Shown: positions 8,848 through 16,559 of the stretch, in pieces
Layout of the letters: every line of letters starts with the position of its first letter
Position numbering within the stretch: the stretch's first letter is position 1
Source: Cellulomonas carbonis
GTDB lineage: Bacteria > Actinomycetota > Actinomycetes > Actinomycetales > Cellulomonadaceae
Length of the DNA: 64,000 nucleotides
Direction: 5' to 3'
Assembly (NCBI RefSeq): GCF_014636275.1
Contig: NZ_BMEB01000002.1
Coordinates: forward strand, 248,001-312,000
Position numbers and translations under genes: made by a program
Notes under the pieces: model-generated
The model's input: only the letters and a program-made list of their open reading frames with translations
What the model was told of the DNA's origin: nothing
Database searches by the model: none

Positions 8848-10014
8848 TCACACGAGCGCGGCTGCGCGCGTCTCCACGTCGCCGGCGACGCCCGCGGGGA
8901 GGTCGCCGAACGGCTCGACCTCGACCCGCCGTCGTGCGCCGGAACCGACGCGCCGCCAGGTGCCGACCGCCACGCCGTCGTGCAGCACCGTGGGACGGAA
9001 CATGCCGTTGCCGCCGGGGACGATCCGGTCGGCGAACTCCGGCGGGACGGTCGCGCTGCGGTCGGCGAAGCCGAGGACGATCTCGTCGAAACCCGGGAGG
9101 AGCATGGTCCGTCGGGCGTCGTCGCGGTGGTCGGCCAGGAGGTCCGGCAGGTCGGCCGCGAGGTGGTACGTCACGCCGTCGACCTCGAGCGTGGTGAGGC
9201 GTGCCGTCGGCCCGGTGCCCGTCGCGTCGTCGCGCCTCGCGGTGCCGTCGTGCCCCGTCGTGGGCGACCCCGGACCGCGGTCCGCGGTGCCGGCGCTCGT
9301 CCCCGCGCTCTCGTGCGCCGCCGCGAGTCCTCGTCGCACCTTCCCCAGCGGGAGGCCGGACCACCGCGCGAGGTCCTTGTCCGTCGCGGGGCCGTGCCCG
9401 ACGACGTAGCGGAGAGCGAGCTCGGCGAGCGCCTCGTCCTCGTCGAGGCGTCGAGGACCGGGCACCCACTCGTCGACCAGGACGATCAGCTGCTCCGCCC
9501 CGCTGAACGGCCCCTGGCACACGACACCGGACTGCGCGAGGTAGGCGATGAGGTGGTACCCGGGTCCTCCGGCCGTCGGGATGCCGGCGTCGGTCCAGGT
9601 GGCGAGCAGCTCGGCGCGCGTCGCGCCGCCCCCCGCGAGGGCCGTGCGCGCCACGTCCTCGGCCGCCGCCACATGGGCCTCGGTCAGGCCGATCTGGTGA
9701 CGTCGGCTCGCAGCGGAGGCGAGGGGCCGCGAGCACATGAGCGCGACCGTCCAGGCGACGTCCTCGGCAGCGACGACGTGGAGGGTCCCGCGCATCGGCC
9801 AGGTCCGGACCACCTCACCCGCGTCGAACGCGGCGACGACGGCGTCCCGCGACGGCTCGACGGTGCGCAGGGCGATCGAGAGGAGCGCGCCAGGCAGGTC
9901 CTGACCCTGGACGGCGAGCAGGTGCCGCACGGCGTCCGTCGGCGTCCCGGCACGCGGGCCTGCGAGGCGCTGCGCAGCGAGGCGCAGCAGCGCGATGTCG
10001 TGCGGCGTGGTCAC
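8848..10014 (-). CDS. Winged-helix DNA-binding protein, AlkZ-like glycosylase family
   Basis: A 388-aa protein of the winged-helix family that includes the DNA glycosylases AlkZ and YcaQ. Q36-G37-Q38 in LLAVQGQDLPGAL matches the QxQ catalytic signature, and TWPMRGTLHVV is the conserved second motif (about 71-81). AlkZ-type enzymes unhook interstrand crosslinks or excise alkylated bases; whether this one does is inference. It starts with GTG at 10014 and lies 46 bases downstream of the EAL-like/HDOD gene on the same strand, so it may be cotranscribed with it. Confidence 0.8.
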   Translation of the reverse strand: MTTPHDIALLRLAAQRLAGPRAGTPTDAVRHLLAVQGQDLPGALLSIALRTVEPSRDAVVAAFDAGEVVRTWPMRGTLHVVAAEDVAWTVALMCSRPLASAASRRHQIGLTEAHVAAAEDVARTALAGGGATRAELLATWTDAGIPTAGGPGYHLIAYLAQSGVVCQGPFSGAEQLIVLVDEWVPGPRRLDEDEALAELALRYVVGHGPATDKDLARWSGLPLGKVRRGLAAAHESAGTSAGTADRGPGSPTTGHDGTARRDDATGTGPTARLTTLEVDGVTYHLAADLPDLLADHRDDARRTMLLPGFDEIVLGFADRSATVPPEFADRIVPGGNGMFRPTVLHDGVAVGTWRRVGSGARRRVEVEPFGDLPAGVAGDVETRAAALV

Positions 10015-10060
10015 GGGACGAGTGAAGCAGCACCCGCCGACGCGCGGGTGGACCCCGCCG

Positions 10061-11488
10061 TCAGAACCCCGACGGCTCCCGCGTGACGGCCCGCGCGGTC
10101 GCGAGGGCGTCGGCCACGGCCTGCATGTAGACGGCCGACACCTCCTCGGGCACGAACCCGGTCGTGACGACGGTCAGGGCGTCGGCCCGCTCGTGCGCGC
10201 GCACGGCGGCCAGCACGGGACCGAACGGGCCGGCCTCGTGCCGCATCGCCGCGGCGACCGTCTGGGAGACCCCGACCTTCTCGACGATGACCGACACCGG
10301 GATCCCCAGCTGCTCGGCGAGGGCCGACAGCATCCCCACGGTGTACGCCGTCGAGTCGCCGGCCAGCGTCTCGCACGTGAGCGCGCGCGCCAGGATCAGC
10401 CAGAGGCTGTCCATGGCGTCGGGGCGCGCGTCGAGCAGCAGCGCTGTCACGAGCGTCGTGAGCTCGCGCGCGCCCAGCAGCACGGTGGCCTGCGCGACCG
10501 TGTCGATCTCGTGCCCCAGCCCGAACGCGCCGCTGTTCACCAGGTGCAGGACGCGCAGCGTCAGGACGGGGTCGGTGTCGATGACCTGCGAGACGTGCCC
10601 GAACTGCATCTCGGGGTCGTGCAGCAGGTGCATGACGGCGAGGCACTGCGCCTGGCCGGCGCGCAGCACGCGCGAGGCCGCCGCGGCACGCTGCTCGGCC
10701 GAGGCGTCGTCGTCGGCGGCGGGCCGCGCGGCGGGGACGGTGGCCGGGCTCGCAGCGCCGGACCCGCCGGCATCGCCGACCGTGCCGGCAGCGCTACCCG
10801 CGCTGCCCGGGACGGTGACCTGGAGGTCGCGCTCCGCCTGCGTGCCGACGATCGCGTCGACGCCCGACGCACGGCACTGGTCCTCGTCGGCGCGGTCGCG
10901 CACGTCGGTCGCCAGGACGCGGACGCGCCCGCGGTGCACGTGGTGGACGAGCGGTGCGACCGGACCGACCCCGACGCGCACCGTCACGAAGCCGACCTGC
11001 GGGACGAGGAGCTCCTGCGCGGGCTCGCCGCGGTAGTCGTCGATCGCGAGCTGCATCCCGAGCCCGCGCAGCGCGGCGGCGCGCTCGACGGCGTCGGGCC
11101 GGTGCTCGAACCCGGTGGGCAGGACGAGCACGACGCGTCCCGGCAGGACCGGCGTCGGGACGAAGCCGTCGAGCATCGCGGGCGTCGCGGGGAGGAAGAC
11201 GAACCGGTCGGCGACCAGGTTGGGCAGGTCGAGCGCGAGGTACGCCTCGTGCAGGCGGGCGGCCTGCACGTCGGGCGTGTGGCGCGTGCCCGGGTCGGTC
11301 GCGCGCTGCGTCGGGACGACGCCCGCGTCGAGGTTCACCGTGACCCAGTACCCGACGACGTGGCCGTCGAGCGTCACGACGGGACGCCGGTGGACGGTCC
11401 CCTGGACGGCGGCCACGGCGGCCGACCGCGCGTGCGTGGCGACGGAGCGCTCGGCGCCCGGCGCCCCCTCGGGTGTCGACTCGTTCAC
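10061..11488 (-). CDS. EAL-like/HDOD signalling protein (YuxH type)
   Basis: A 475-aa protein. Residues about 28-220 resemble an EAL fold that lacks the EAL triad and most metal ligands (remnants such as LAIDDYRG). An Ala-rich linker follows, and about 290-475 form an HDOD domain (QVIDTDPVLTLRVLHLVNSG). YuxH-type proteins share this plan and usually act as regulators, not phosphodiesterases. The GTG start at 11488 has GAGGAG in front. The sigma-FliA-type promoter at 11523-11551 places it in the motility regulon, so a role in motility or c-di-GMP sensing is likely. The exact target cannot be read. Confidence 0.85.
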   Translation of the reverse strand: MNESTPEGAPGAERSVATHARSAAVAAVQGTVHRRPVVTLDGHVVGYWVTVNLDAGVVPTQRATDPGTRHTPDVQAARLHEAYLALDLPNLVADRFVFLPATPAMLDGFVPTPVLPGRVVLVLPTGFEHRPDAVERAAALRGLGMQLAIDDYRGEPAQELLVPQVGFVTVRVGVGPVAPLVHHVHRGRVRVLATDVRDRADEDQCRASGVDAIVGTQAERDLQVTVPGSAGSAAGTVGDAGGSGAASPATVPAARPAADDDASAEQRAAAASRVLRAGQAQCLAVMHLLHDPEMQFGHVSQVIDTDPVLTLRVLHLVNSGAFGLGHEIDTVAQATVLLGARELTTLVTALLLDARPDAMDSLWLILARALTCETLAGDSTAYTVGMLSALAEQLGIPVSVIVEKVGVSQTVAAAMRHEAGPFGPVLAAVRAHERADALTVVTTGFVPEEVSAVYMQAVADALATARAVTREPSGF

Positions 11489-11522
11489 GTCAGCTCCTCG
11501 GCGACGGGGTCATTGCTCCGAG

Positions 11523-11551
11523 CACATCGGCCGCACGGCCGGGGATCTGAC
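11523..11551 (-). promoter_or_regulatory. Sigma-FliA-type promoter for the EAL-like/HDOD gene
   Basis: Read on the minus strand: GTCAGA, 15 bases, CCGATGTG. The -10 is identical to that of the fliM site and the TCA of the -35 is kept. It lies 34 bases before the GTG start. Confidence 0.6.
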
Positions 11552-11683
11552 GGGTCGCCCCGGGTGAAGCCGGGGACGGTGGACGACGACGCGTGGACGC
11601 GTGGGAGCGGACGCGTGCCGGTGCGCAGGCGTGCCGGAGAGGGGCTCACGAGAACCCCGCGGTCGGTTCGCGCCGACGACGGC

Positions 11684-12130
11684 TCAGGCCGCGGTGCCCG
11701 TCGCGGCGAGCGGGGCACGGAGGGGCCACTCGTCGCCGTCGAGCACGACCTGCGCCGCCGCACCCGTGCGCGCGTTGACGACGACGGGTGCGAGCAGGTT
11801 GGCGGTCGGGTGCTCGCCGTCGGTGCCCGGGTGGACGACGACGAGCAGCACGGCGTCGTCGGCGTCGGCCTCGAGCGAGCCCAGGACCGACGGGTCGACC
11901 TCGGGCGCGTACGCGGGGAAGTAGGGGCGCGGCGGCATGACGAACAGGCGCACGGCGGACTGCTCGGCGCTGCGCAGCGCGAACAGGAAGCCGGCGTCGT
12001 CGAGCGCGCTCAGCGTGAAGCGGCGCAGGTCGAGCATCCCGGGCGGGGGAGCGACGAAGCTCAGCTGCTCGGGGACGCTGCGGGTCCCGGTCCGCTGGTC
12101 GGCCGGGTCGACGGTCACGGTGACGCTCAT
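11684..12130 (-). CDS. fliW: Flagellar assembly factor FliW
   Basis: A 148-aa FliW: the central motif MLDLRRFTLSALDDAGFLFALRS and the C-terminal NLLAPVVVNARTG are diagnostic in order. FliW binds flagellin and antagonises CsrA, so flagellin translation tracks secretion. Its ATG overlaps the flgL stop (ATGA), making it the last gene of flgN-flgK-flgL-fliW. CsrA is encoded at 42772 and the fliC leader has a CsrA-like hairpin, so the whole circuit is present. Confidence 0.94.
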   Translation of the reverse strand: MSVTVTVDPADQRTGTRSVPEQLSFVAPPPGMLDLRRFTLSALDDAGFLFALRSAEQSAVRLFVMPPRPYFPAYAPEVDPSVLGSLEADADDAVLLVVVHPGTDGEHPTANLLAPVVVNARTGAAAQVVLDGDEWPLRAPLAATGTAA

Positions 12131-13026
12131 CGGAGGAAGTCCAGCAGGCTCGGCTGCAGGACGCGCGACGCCGCGCCGAGGGCCGCCTGGTAGGAGACCT
12201 CCTGCGCCTGGAGGTCGACGAGCGTCGCGGCGAGGTCGATGTCCTCGACGGCCGCGATGGATCCCTTGAGGTCCACGAGCGTCTTCTCGATCCTGTCCTG
12301 GGCGGAGAGCACCTGGTTCTGCCGGCTGCCGACGCCGGCGATCTCACCCAGCATCGCAGTCATCCGCGTGTCGATCTCGTTGAGGCGCGGGTTCACGTCG
12401 GCACCCGCGCGCAGGTCGGTGGCGATCCGGTCGAGGACCGCGAACACCGAGTCGTCGCCCTCGCCGAAGGCTGCGCGGCCGTCGACGTCGACGCGCACGG
12501 TCGTGTCCGGGGCGAGGCGGCGCTCGACGGTGGCGCCGGCGGTGCCGGTCCACGTGTACGGCGGCGTGCCGGTCGGGCCCGTGAAGGCGGTGTCCGCGTC
12601 GCTCGTGCCCGCGAACACCGAGCGGCCGATGTAGCTCGTGTTGGCCTGGCTCAGGAGCGCGTCACGCAGGCCCTCGATCTCCAGCGCGAGCGCCTCTCGC
12701 GCCGTGGCGTTGAGCACGCCCGTGCTCGCACCCTGCACCGTGAGGTCGCGTGCGCGGCGCAGGCCGGCGAGCGACGTCTGGAGCGCGGTGTCCGCGGTCG
12801 TGAGCCACGAGCTGCCGTCGGCCGCGTTGCGTGCGGCCTGCTCGGCGGCGCGCTGCTCGGCGCGGAACTGCATCGCCTTGGCGGTGCCGCTCGGGTCGTC
12901 CGACGGCTTGGTGATGAGCTTGCCGCTCGACAGCGACCCCTGGAGCCCGGACATCCGGTCCAGGTTGAGCTGGAGGTTCGCGAGCGTCGAGCGCTGCACG
13001 GTCTGGTGCGTCACACGGTTGATCAC
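12127..13026 (-). CDS. flgL: Flagellar hook-filament junction protein FlgL (HAP3)
   Basis: A 299-aa flagellin-like junction protein that links FlgK to the filament. The N-terminus INRVTHQTVQRSTLANLQ and the C-terminus ending in SRVLQPSLLDFLR are the coiled D0/D1 regions. The start is the GTG at 13026, preceded by GGGAGGT; a much longer open frame upstream is spurious because it overlaps flgK. It lies 5 bases after the flgK stop. Confidence 0.94.
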   Translation of the reverse strand: MINRVTHQTVQRSTLANLQLNLDRMSGLQGSLSSGKLITKPSDDPSGTAKAMQFRAEQRAAEQAARNAADGSSWLTTADTALQTSLAGLRRARDLTVQGASTGVLNATAREALALEIEGLRDALLSQANTSYIGRSVFAGTSDADTAFTGPTGTPPYTWTGTAGATVERRLAPDTTVRVDVDGRAAFGEGDDSVFAVLDRIATDLRAGADVNPRLNEIDTRMTAMLGEIAGVGSRQNQVLSAQDRIEKTLVDLKGSIAAVEDIDLAATLVDLQAQEVSYQAALGAASRVLQPSLLDFLR

Positions 13027-13031
13027 GGCGG

Positions 13032-14441
13032 CTACCTCCCGACCACGCCGGTGCGGTTGATGAGGACGTCGAGCATCTCGTCGACCGCGGTGAGGACGCG
13101 GGCCGCACCCTCGTACGCGCGCTGGATCGCGAGCATGTTCACGGTCTCCTCGTCGATGTCGACGGACGCCTGCGAGAGCTGGAGGTTCTCGGCGGTCGCG
13201 CGCGCGGCCTCGCTGACCGTCGCGCGCTGGTCGGCGGCGCGGGTCCGGACGCCCAGGTCGACGACGAAGTCGCGCCAGAGCCGGTCCGGGCTGTCGGCGC
13301 CCTGGCCGACCTGCGAGAGGCGGTCGGCGAGCGAGCCGTCGTACGTGCCCTGCCCGACGGCGGCCGCGGCCACCTGGGCGGGGTCGGTCACCGCGACGCG
13401 CAGGCCCGTGGCGGGGATCCCGCCGTCGACCGCGAAGAAGTCGCGACCGGACACGCCGTCGAGGCCCGCACCCGTGCGGTGGATCGTGTTGACGCTCTCG
13501 GCGAGGCGCGTGGCGAGCGCGTTCCACGTCCCGGCCGCGCCCGCGAGCGGGCCGTCGGGCGAGAGGACGGCGAGGTGGCTCGCCAGGACGCCGCTGGTCG
13601 GCGTCACGGGCGTGCCCGTGCTCGCCCAGCGCAGGCCGACCTGGTTGATCGTCGACGTCGTGCCGTCGGTCATCCGGTGGTCGCCCGTGACCTCGAGGGC
13701 CGACGCGCCGATGCCGGTGACGAGCGGGTTGCCGTCGACGAGCAGGTCCATGGTGCCGTCGTCGCGGTGGCGCGCTGTCGCACCCGTCAGCTCGGCGAGG
13801 CGCAGCGCGAGCTGGTCGCGCTGGTCGACGAGCTCGTTGGGCGACCCGCCGGTGACGATGATCGAGCGGATCTGCTCGTTGTAGCGCGCGACCTGCTCGG
13901 CGGTCGTGTTGACCTCGGTGACGAGCGTCTGGGTCTCGGTGCGCATCTGCTGCCACTGGGTCTCGGTCGCGCGGTAGCCCGCCGAGACCTGGGACGCGAC
14001 GGCGTCGGCGGCACCGATGAGGACCTGTCGCGCGGCGGTGTCGTCGGGACGGTTCGCGACGTCCTCCCACGCGGCCCAGTACTCGCCGAGCGCGGCGGCG
14101 ACGCCGCTGTCGGCGGGCTCGGTGAGCGTCGACTCCAGGCGCGAGAGCGCCGAGGCCTGCGCCTTGCGGAACGACGACGTGCCGGTCTCGGCGCGGACGC
14201 GGTCGTCGAGGAACGTGTCGCCGAGCCGGCTGATGCCGGTGACCTTGACGCCGTTCCCGGCGGCCTGCGACGACGAGAACATCGTCGGGACGCTGAGCGA
14301 CTCGACGGACGTGAGCTCGGCGCGCTGACGCGTGTAGCCCTTGGTGTTGGCGTTGGCGATGTTCTGGCCGGCGACGTCGAGCGCCTGGCGCTGCGCCATG
14401 AGGGACGAGAGGGCGGTCCCGAGGCCCGAGAAGGTGCTCAT
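13032..14441 (-). CDS. flgK: Flagellar hook-associated protein FlgK (HAP1)
   Basis: A 469-aa HAP1 with the rod/hook-family N-terminus MSTFSGLGTALSSLMAQRQA followed by NIANANTKGYTRQ, and the C-terminus SVDIDEETVNMLAIQRAYEG. It caps the hook and joins it to FlgL and the filament. The start is Met at 14441, 7 bases after the flgN stop; the upstream extension of the frame overlaps flgN and is not used. Confidence 0.95.
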   Translation of the reverse strand: MSTFSGLGTALSSLMAQRQALDVAGQNIANANTKGYTRQRAELTSVESLSVPTMFSSSQAAGNGVKVTGISRLGDTFLDDRVRAETGTSSFRKAQASALSRLESTLTEPADSGVAAALGEYWAAWEDVANRPDDTAARQVLIGAADAVASQVSAGYRATETQWQQMRTETQTLVTEVNTTAEQVARYNEQIRSIIVTGGSPNELVDQRDQLALRLAELTGATARHRDDGTMDLLVDGNPLVTGIGASALEVTGDHRMTDGTTSTINQVGLRWASTGTPVTPTSGVLASHLAVLSPDGPLAGAAGTWNALATRLAESVNTIHRTGAGLDGVSGRDFFAVDGGIPATGLRVAVTDPAQVAAAAVGQGTYDGSLADRLSQVGQGADSPDRLWRDFVVDLGVRTRAADQRATVSEAARATAENLQLSQASVDIDEETVNMLAIQRAYEGAARVLTAVDEMLDVLINRTGVVGR

Positions 14442-14448
14442 CGGGCGG

Positions 14449-14931
14449 TCACAGCGCCCGGTCGAGGAGCTGGACGCTCCCGGACGCGCCACTGGCCTCG
14501 CCGTGGACGTCGTAGGTGCGGACGGTGTCCTGAAGGCTCATGAGGGTCTCCTGCGTCGCGCGGTGGGAGCTCGACAGGAGCTCCTTGTTCGACTGCGCGA
14601 GCTGGTTGATCTGGTCGGTCAGGTCGACGAAGGCGGCGTGGTGGTCACGGAGGAGCTCACCCCAGGGGGAGTGCGCGCGCTCGGCCATGGCGAGCAGGCC
14701 GCAGCCGGGCTCGAGGCCCAGCTCGAGCGCCGCGCCGTCCGCCTCGACCGAGCGCCCCAGCTCGACGACGCGGATCTGGTCGAGCACCGACTCCACCTCG
14801 CGGGTCGCGTGGCCGAGCCACTGCGTGCGCCCGCTCGTGAGGATCAGCTGCTCCTCCTCGAGCTTGAACAGCAGCAGCTCGAGGAGCTGGCGTTCCCGCC
14901 ACAGCACCCCGGACAGCTCGTTCAGACCCAT
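14449..14931 (-). CDS. flgN: Flagellar export chaperone FlgN
   Basis: A 160-aa helical protein at the head of flgN-flgK-flgL-fliW. FlgN keeps FlgK and FlgL soluble and delivers them to the export gate. The sequence is almost entirely amphipathic helix (LNELSGVLWRERQLLELLLF near the start), as in the family. The ATG at 14931 with GGAGAGG in front gives the conserved start MGLNELSG; an upstream ATG at 14973 lacks one. Confidence 0.85.
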   Translation of the reverse strand: MGLNELSGVLWRERQLLELLLFKLEEEQLILTSGRTQWLGHATREVESVLDQIRVVELGRSVEADGAALELGLEPGCGLLAMAERAHSPWGELLRDHHAAFVDLTDQINQLAQSNKELLSSSHRATQETLMSLQDTVRTYDVHGEASGASGSVQLLDRAL

Positions 14932-14993
14932 CAAGCACCTCTCCTCGACGTCGCGTCGACCTGGTGCGGGCACGCCGCACCGTTGTCTGGGGT

Positions 14994-15022
14994 CTGATCG
15001 GACGGGCGAGGCCGATCATGAC
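14994..15022 (-). promoter_or_regulatory. Sigma-FliA-type promoter for flgN-flgK-flgL-fliW
   Basis: On the minus strand: GTCATG, 15 bases, CCGATCAG, with the -10 identical to the sites before fliC, flgB and flbD. It is 63 bases upstream of the flgN ATG. Confidence 0.75.
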
Positions 15023-15139
15023 CTTTTCCCCGTCGCTTCCACCGGGTGGTCGTCCTGGCGGGACGTGCCGGACACCGAGGTCATAGGACCTCGCCGGCTG
15101 CGACACGCCGTGAGCGGCCGAGGATGACCCGAACGCCGG

Positions 15140-15155
15140 TGTGACGTGCGTCACA
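15140..15155. promoter_or_regulatory. Crp-type palindrome upstream of fliA
   Basis: TGTGACGTGCGTCACA is a perfect match to TGTGA-N6-TCACA, the consensus of Crp/GlxR-type cAMP receptor proteins, in the intergenic region between flgN and fliA. It is 171 bases before the fliA start, so it could act on fliA, on flgN, or on both. The binding protein is not encoded here. Confidence 0.6.
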
Positions 15156-15200
15156 GTCGCAAGTCGGACCGGACCCCTTGTGCCCGGTTCGCCACGCACG

Positions 15201-15225
15201 GAAGACGGACATTCGGGCCGTCTTC
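15201..15225. repeat. Inverted repeat in the fliA upstream region
   Basis: GAAGACGG at 15201-15208 and CCGTCTTC at 15218-15225 form an 8-bp inverted repeat with a 9-base gap, spaced like a dimer operator. A short hairpin TTCCGG-ggct-CCGGAA follows at 15256-15271. No SD sequence is visible before the fliA ATG. Function unknown. Confidence 0.5.
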
Positions 15226-15325
15226 GTAGCGTCCGTGTTAACGCGCACATGATCGTTCCGGGGCTCCGGAAATTCATCTCAGGAACTCGCTCAAGTGCCC
15301 TTGATCACACCCCGAAACACCGGTC

Positions 15326-16216
15326 ATGGCTTCCACCGACCACCCGACGAACGTCCTCGTCACCGAGAACCTCGCCCTCGTGGGCTACCACGTCAACGCG
15401 ATGCTCGCGCGGGTCCCCAGCTACGTCTCCCGCAGCGACCTCGTCTCCGCCGGGCACCTCGCCCTCGTCCGCGCCGCGCGCTCCTACGACGAGACCACCG
15501 GGGTCCCGTTCGCCCGCTATGCGGCACTGCGGATCCGCGGTGCGCTCGTCGACGAGCTCCGCAGCATGGACTGGGTCTCGCGCGGCGCACGCCAGCGGGC
15601 CCGCCGCGTCACGACCCTCACCGACGAGATGACCGGCACCCTCGGCCGCACCCCGACGCGCGAGGAGCTCGCCGAGGCGATGGGCTGCGCCGTCGAGGAC
15701 GTCGACGCCGCACGCGGTGACGCCGAGACGCGCGTCCTGTCCATCGAGGGCTTCGACGGCTCGATCGCCGAGACCGTCGTCGCGACCGGCATGGGCCCCG
15801 AGGAGAGCCTGCTCGCGAGCGAGCGCCTCCAGTACCTCGGCGCCGGCATCCAGGCGCTGCCCGAGCGCCTGCGCCACGTCGTCGAGCAGCTCTTCTTCCA
15901 CGACCGTCCCGTCGCGGAGCTCGCCGAGGAGCTGGGCGTGACCCAGTCCCGCATCAGCCAGCTCCGCACCGAGGCGCTCGCGCTCCTGCGCGACGGCATC
16001 AACTCGAGCCTCGACCCGCAGCTCGTCCCGACCGCCGAGCGCCCCGACGGCGTCGCCGAGCGTCGTCGTCGGACGTACTTCGCCGAGGTGGCCGCGCGTG
16101 CCGCGACGGCCGGCGCCGCCGCGACCGTCCAGCAGGTCCCGACGCAGCGGTTCACCCCGACCGCGACGCACGACGAGTACGCGGCGCTCGACGCCCGCGA
16201 GCTCGCCGTCGGCTGA
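15326..16216 (+). CDS. fliA: Flagellar RNA polymerase sigma factor, FliA/WhiG type
   Basis: A 296-aa sigma-70-family factor. Region 2 includes DLVSAGHLALVRAARSYDE and FARYAALRIRGALVDELR, region 3 LGRTPTREELAEAMG, and region 4 the helix-turn-helix PVAELAEELGVTQSRISQL. A C-terminal tail of about 50 residues extends past region 4 and is longer than in most FliA proteins. It should transcribe the nine TCA-N15-CCGAT promoters of this window. No FliA-type site was found before the gene itself, so it is probably driven by another factor, with a Crp-type site nearby. No flgM (anti-sigma) gene was seen. Confidence 0.93.
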   Translation: MASTDHPTNVLVTENLALVGYHVNAMLARVPSYVSRSDLVSAGHLALVRAARSYDETTGVPFARYAALRIRGALVDELRSMDWVSRGARQRARRVTTLTDEMTGTLGRTPTREELAEAMGCAVEDVDAARGDAETRVLSIEGFDGSIAETVVATGMGPEESLLASERLQYLGAGIQALPERLRHVVEQLFFHDRPVAELAEELGVTQSRISQLRTEALALLRDGINSSLDPQLVPTAERPDGVAERRRRTYFAEVAARAATAGAAATVQQVPTQRFTPTATHDEYAALDARELAVG

Positions 16217-16321
16217 CCAGGGCCGGACGCAGCGAGAAGGACGCAGCGAGGCAGTGGGTAGGTCGTAGCACGCAGGAACAGCAGGACGTCGGCCGGGCGG
16301 GCCGGCGGCAGGAAGCCACGC

Positions 16322-16354
16322 GGAGGGCCGTACCCCTGAGGGGTGCGGCCCTCC
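16322..16354 (+). terminator. Terminator after fliA
   Basis: A 15-bp inverted repeat with a three-base loop: GGAGGGCCG-t-ACCCC pairs with GGGGT-g-CGGCCCTCC. It lies 106 bases after the fliA stop and isolates it from fliC. Confidence 0.8.
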
Positions 16355-16470
16355 GTCGTCCCCGGGGTGGGTGACCCGGACGACGCGCCTCGTCACGCAC
16401 GACGCGCCCCGTCGTCATGCACGACGCGCCACCCGAGCGGGTGAAGAAACGAGAAACGTCCCCGGAGTTC

Positions 16471-16499
16471 CTCATCGGTCCGGGGCCCCGACCGATCAG
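16471..16499 (+). promoter_or_regulatory. Sigma-FliA-type promoter for fliC
   Basis: CTCATC, 15 bases, CCGATCAG. This is the best match in the set, 61 bases before the flagellin ATG. Confidence 0.8.
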
Positions 16500-16508
16500 A
16501 CGGTTGCT

Positions 16509-16552
16509 CGCCCATGGAGGGGCGGCGGATATCGGCCCGAGTCAAGGAGGAG
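16509..16552 (+). promoter_or_regulatory. Flagellin leader: GGA-loop hairpin and SD, probable CsrA sites
   Basis: Five base pairs, CGCCC (16509-16513) with GGGCG (16520-16524), display the loop ATGGAG with a GGA. A second GGA lies in the SD AAGGAGGAG (16544-16552). CsrA dimers typically bridge a GGA hairpin loop and an SD GGA to block translation, as in Bacillus hag. csrA and fliW are both in the window. The assignment is inference from structure and context. Confidence 0.55.
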
Positions 16553-16559
16553 TTCCATC

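Noticed and set aside
12127..14070. Long 647-codon version of flgL starting at 14070
   Set aside because: The upstream half lies inside flgK in another frame. A GTG with SD at 13026 gives the expected 299-aa FlgL.
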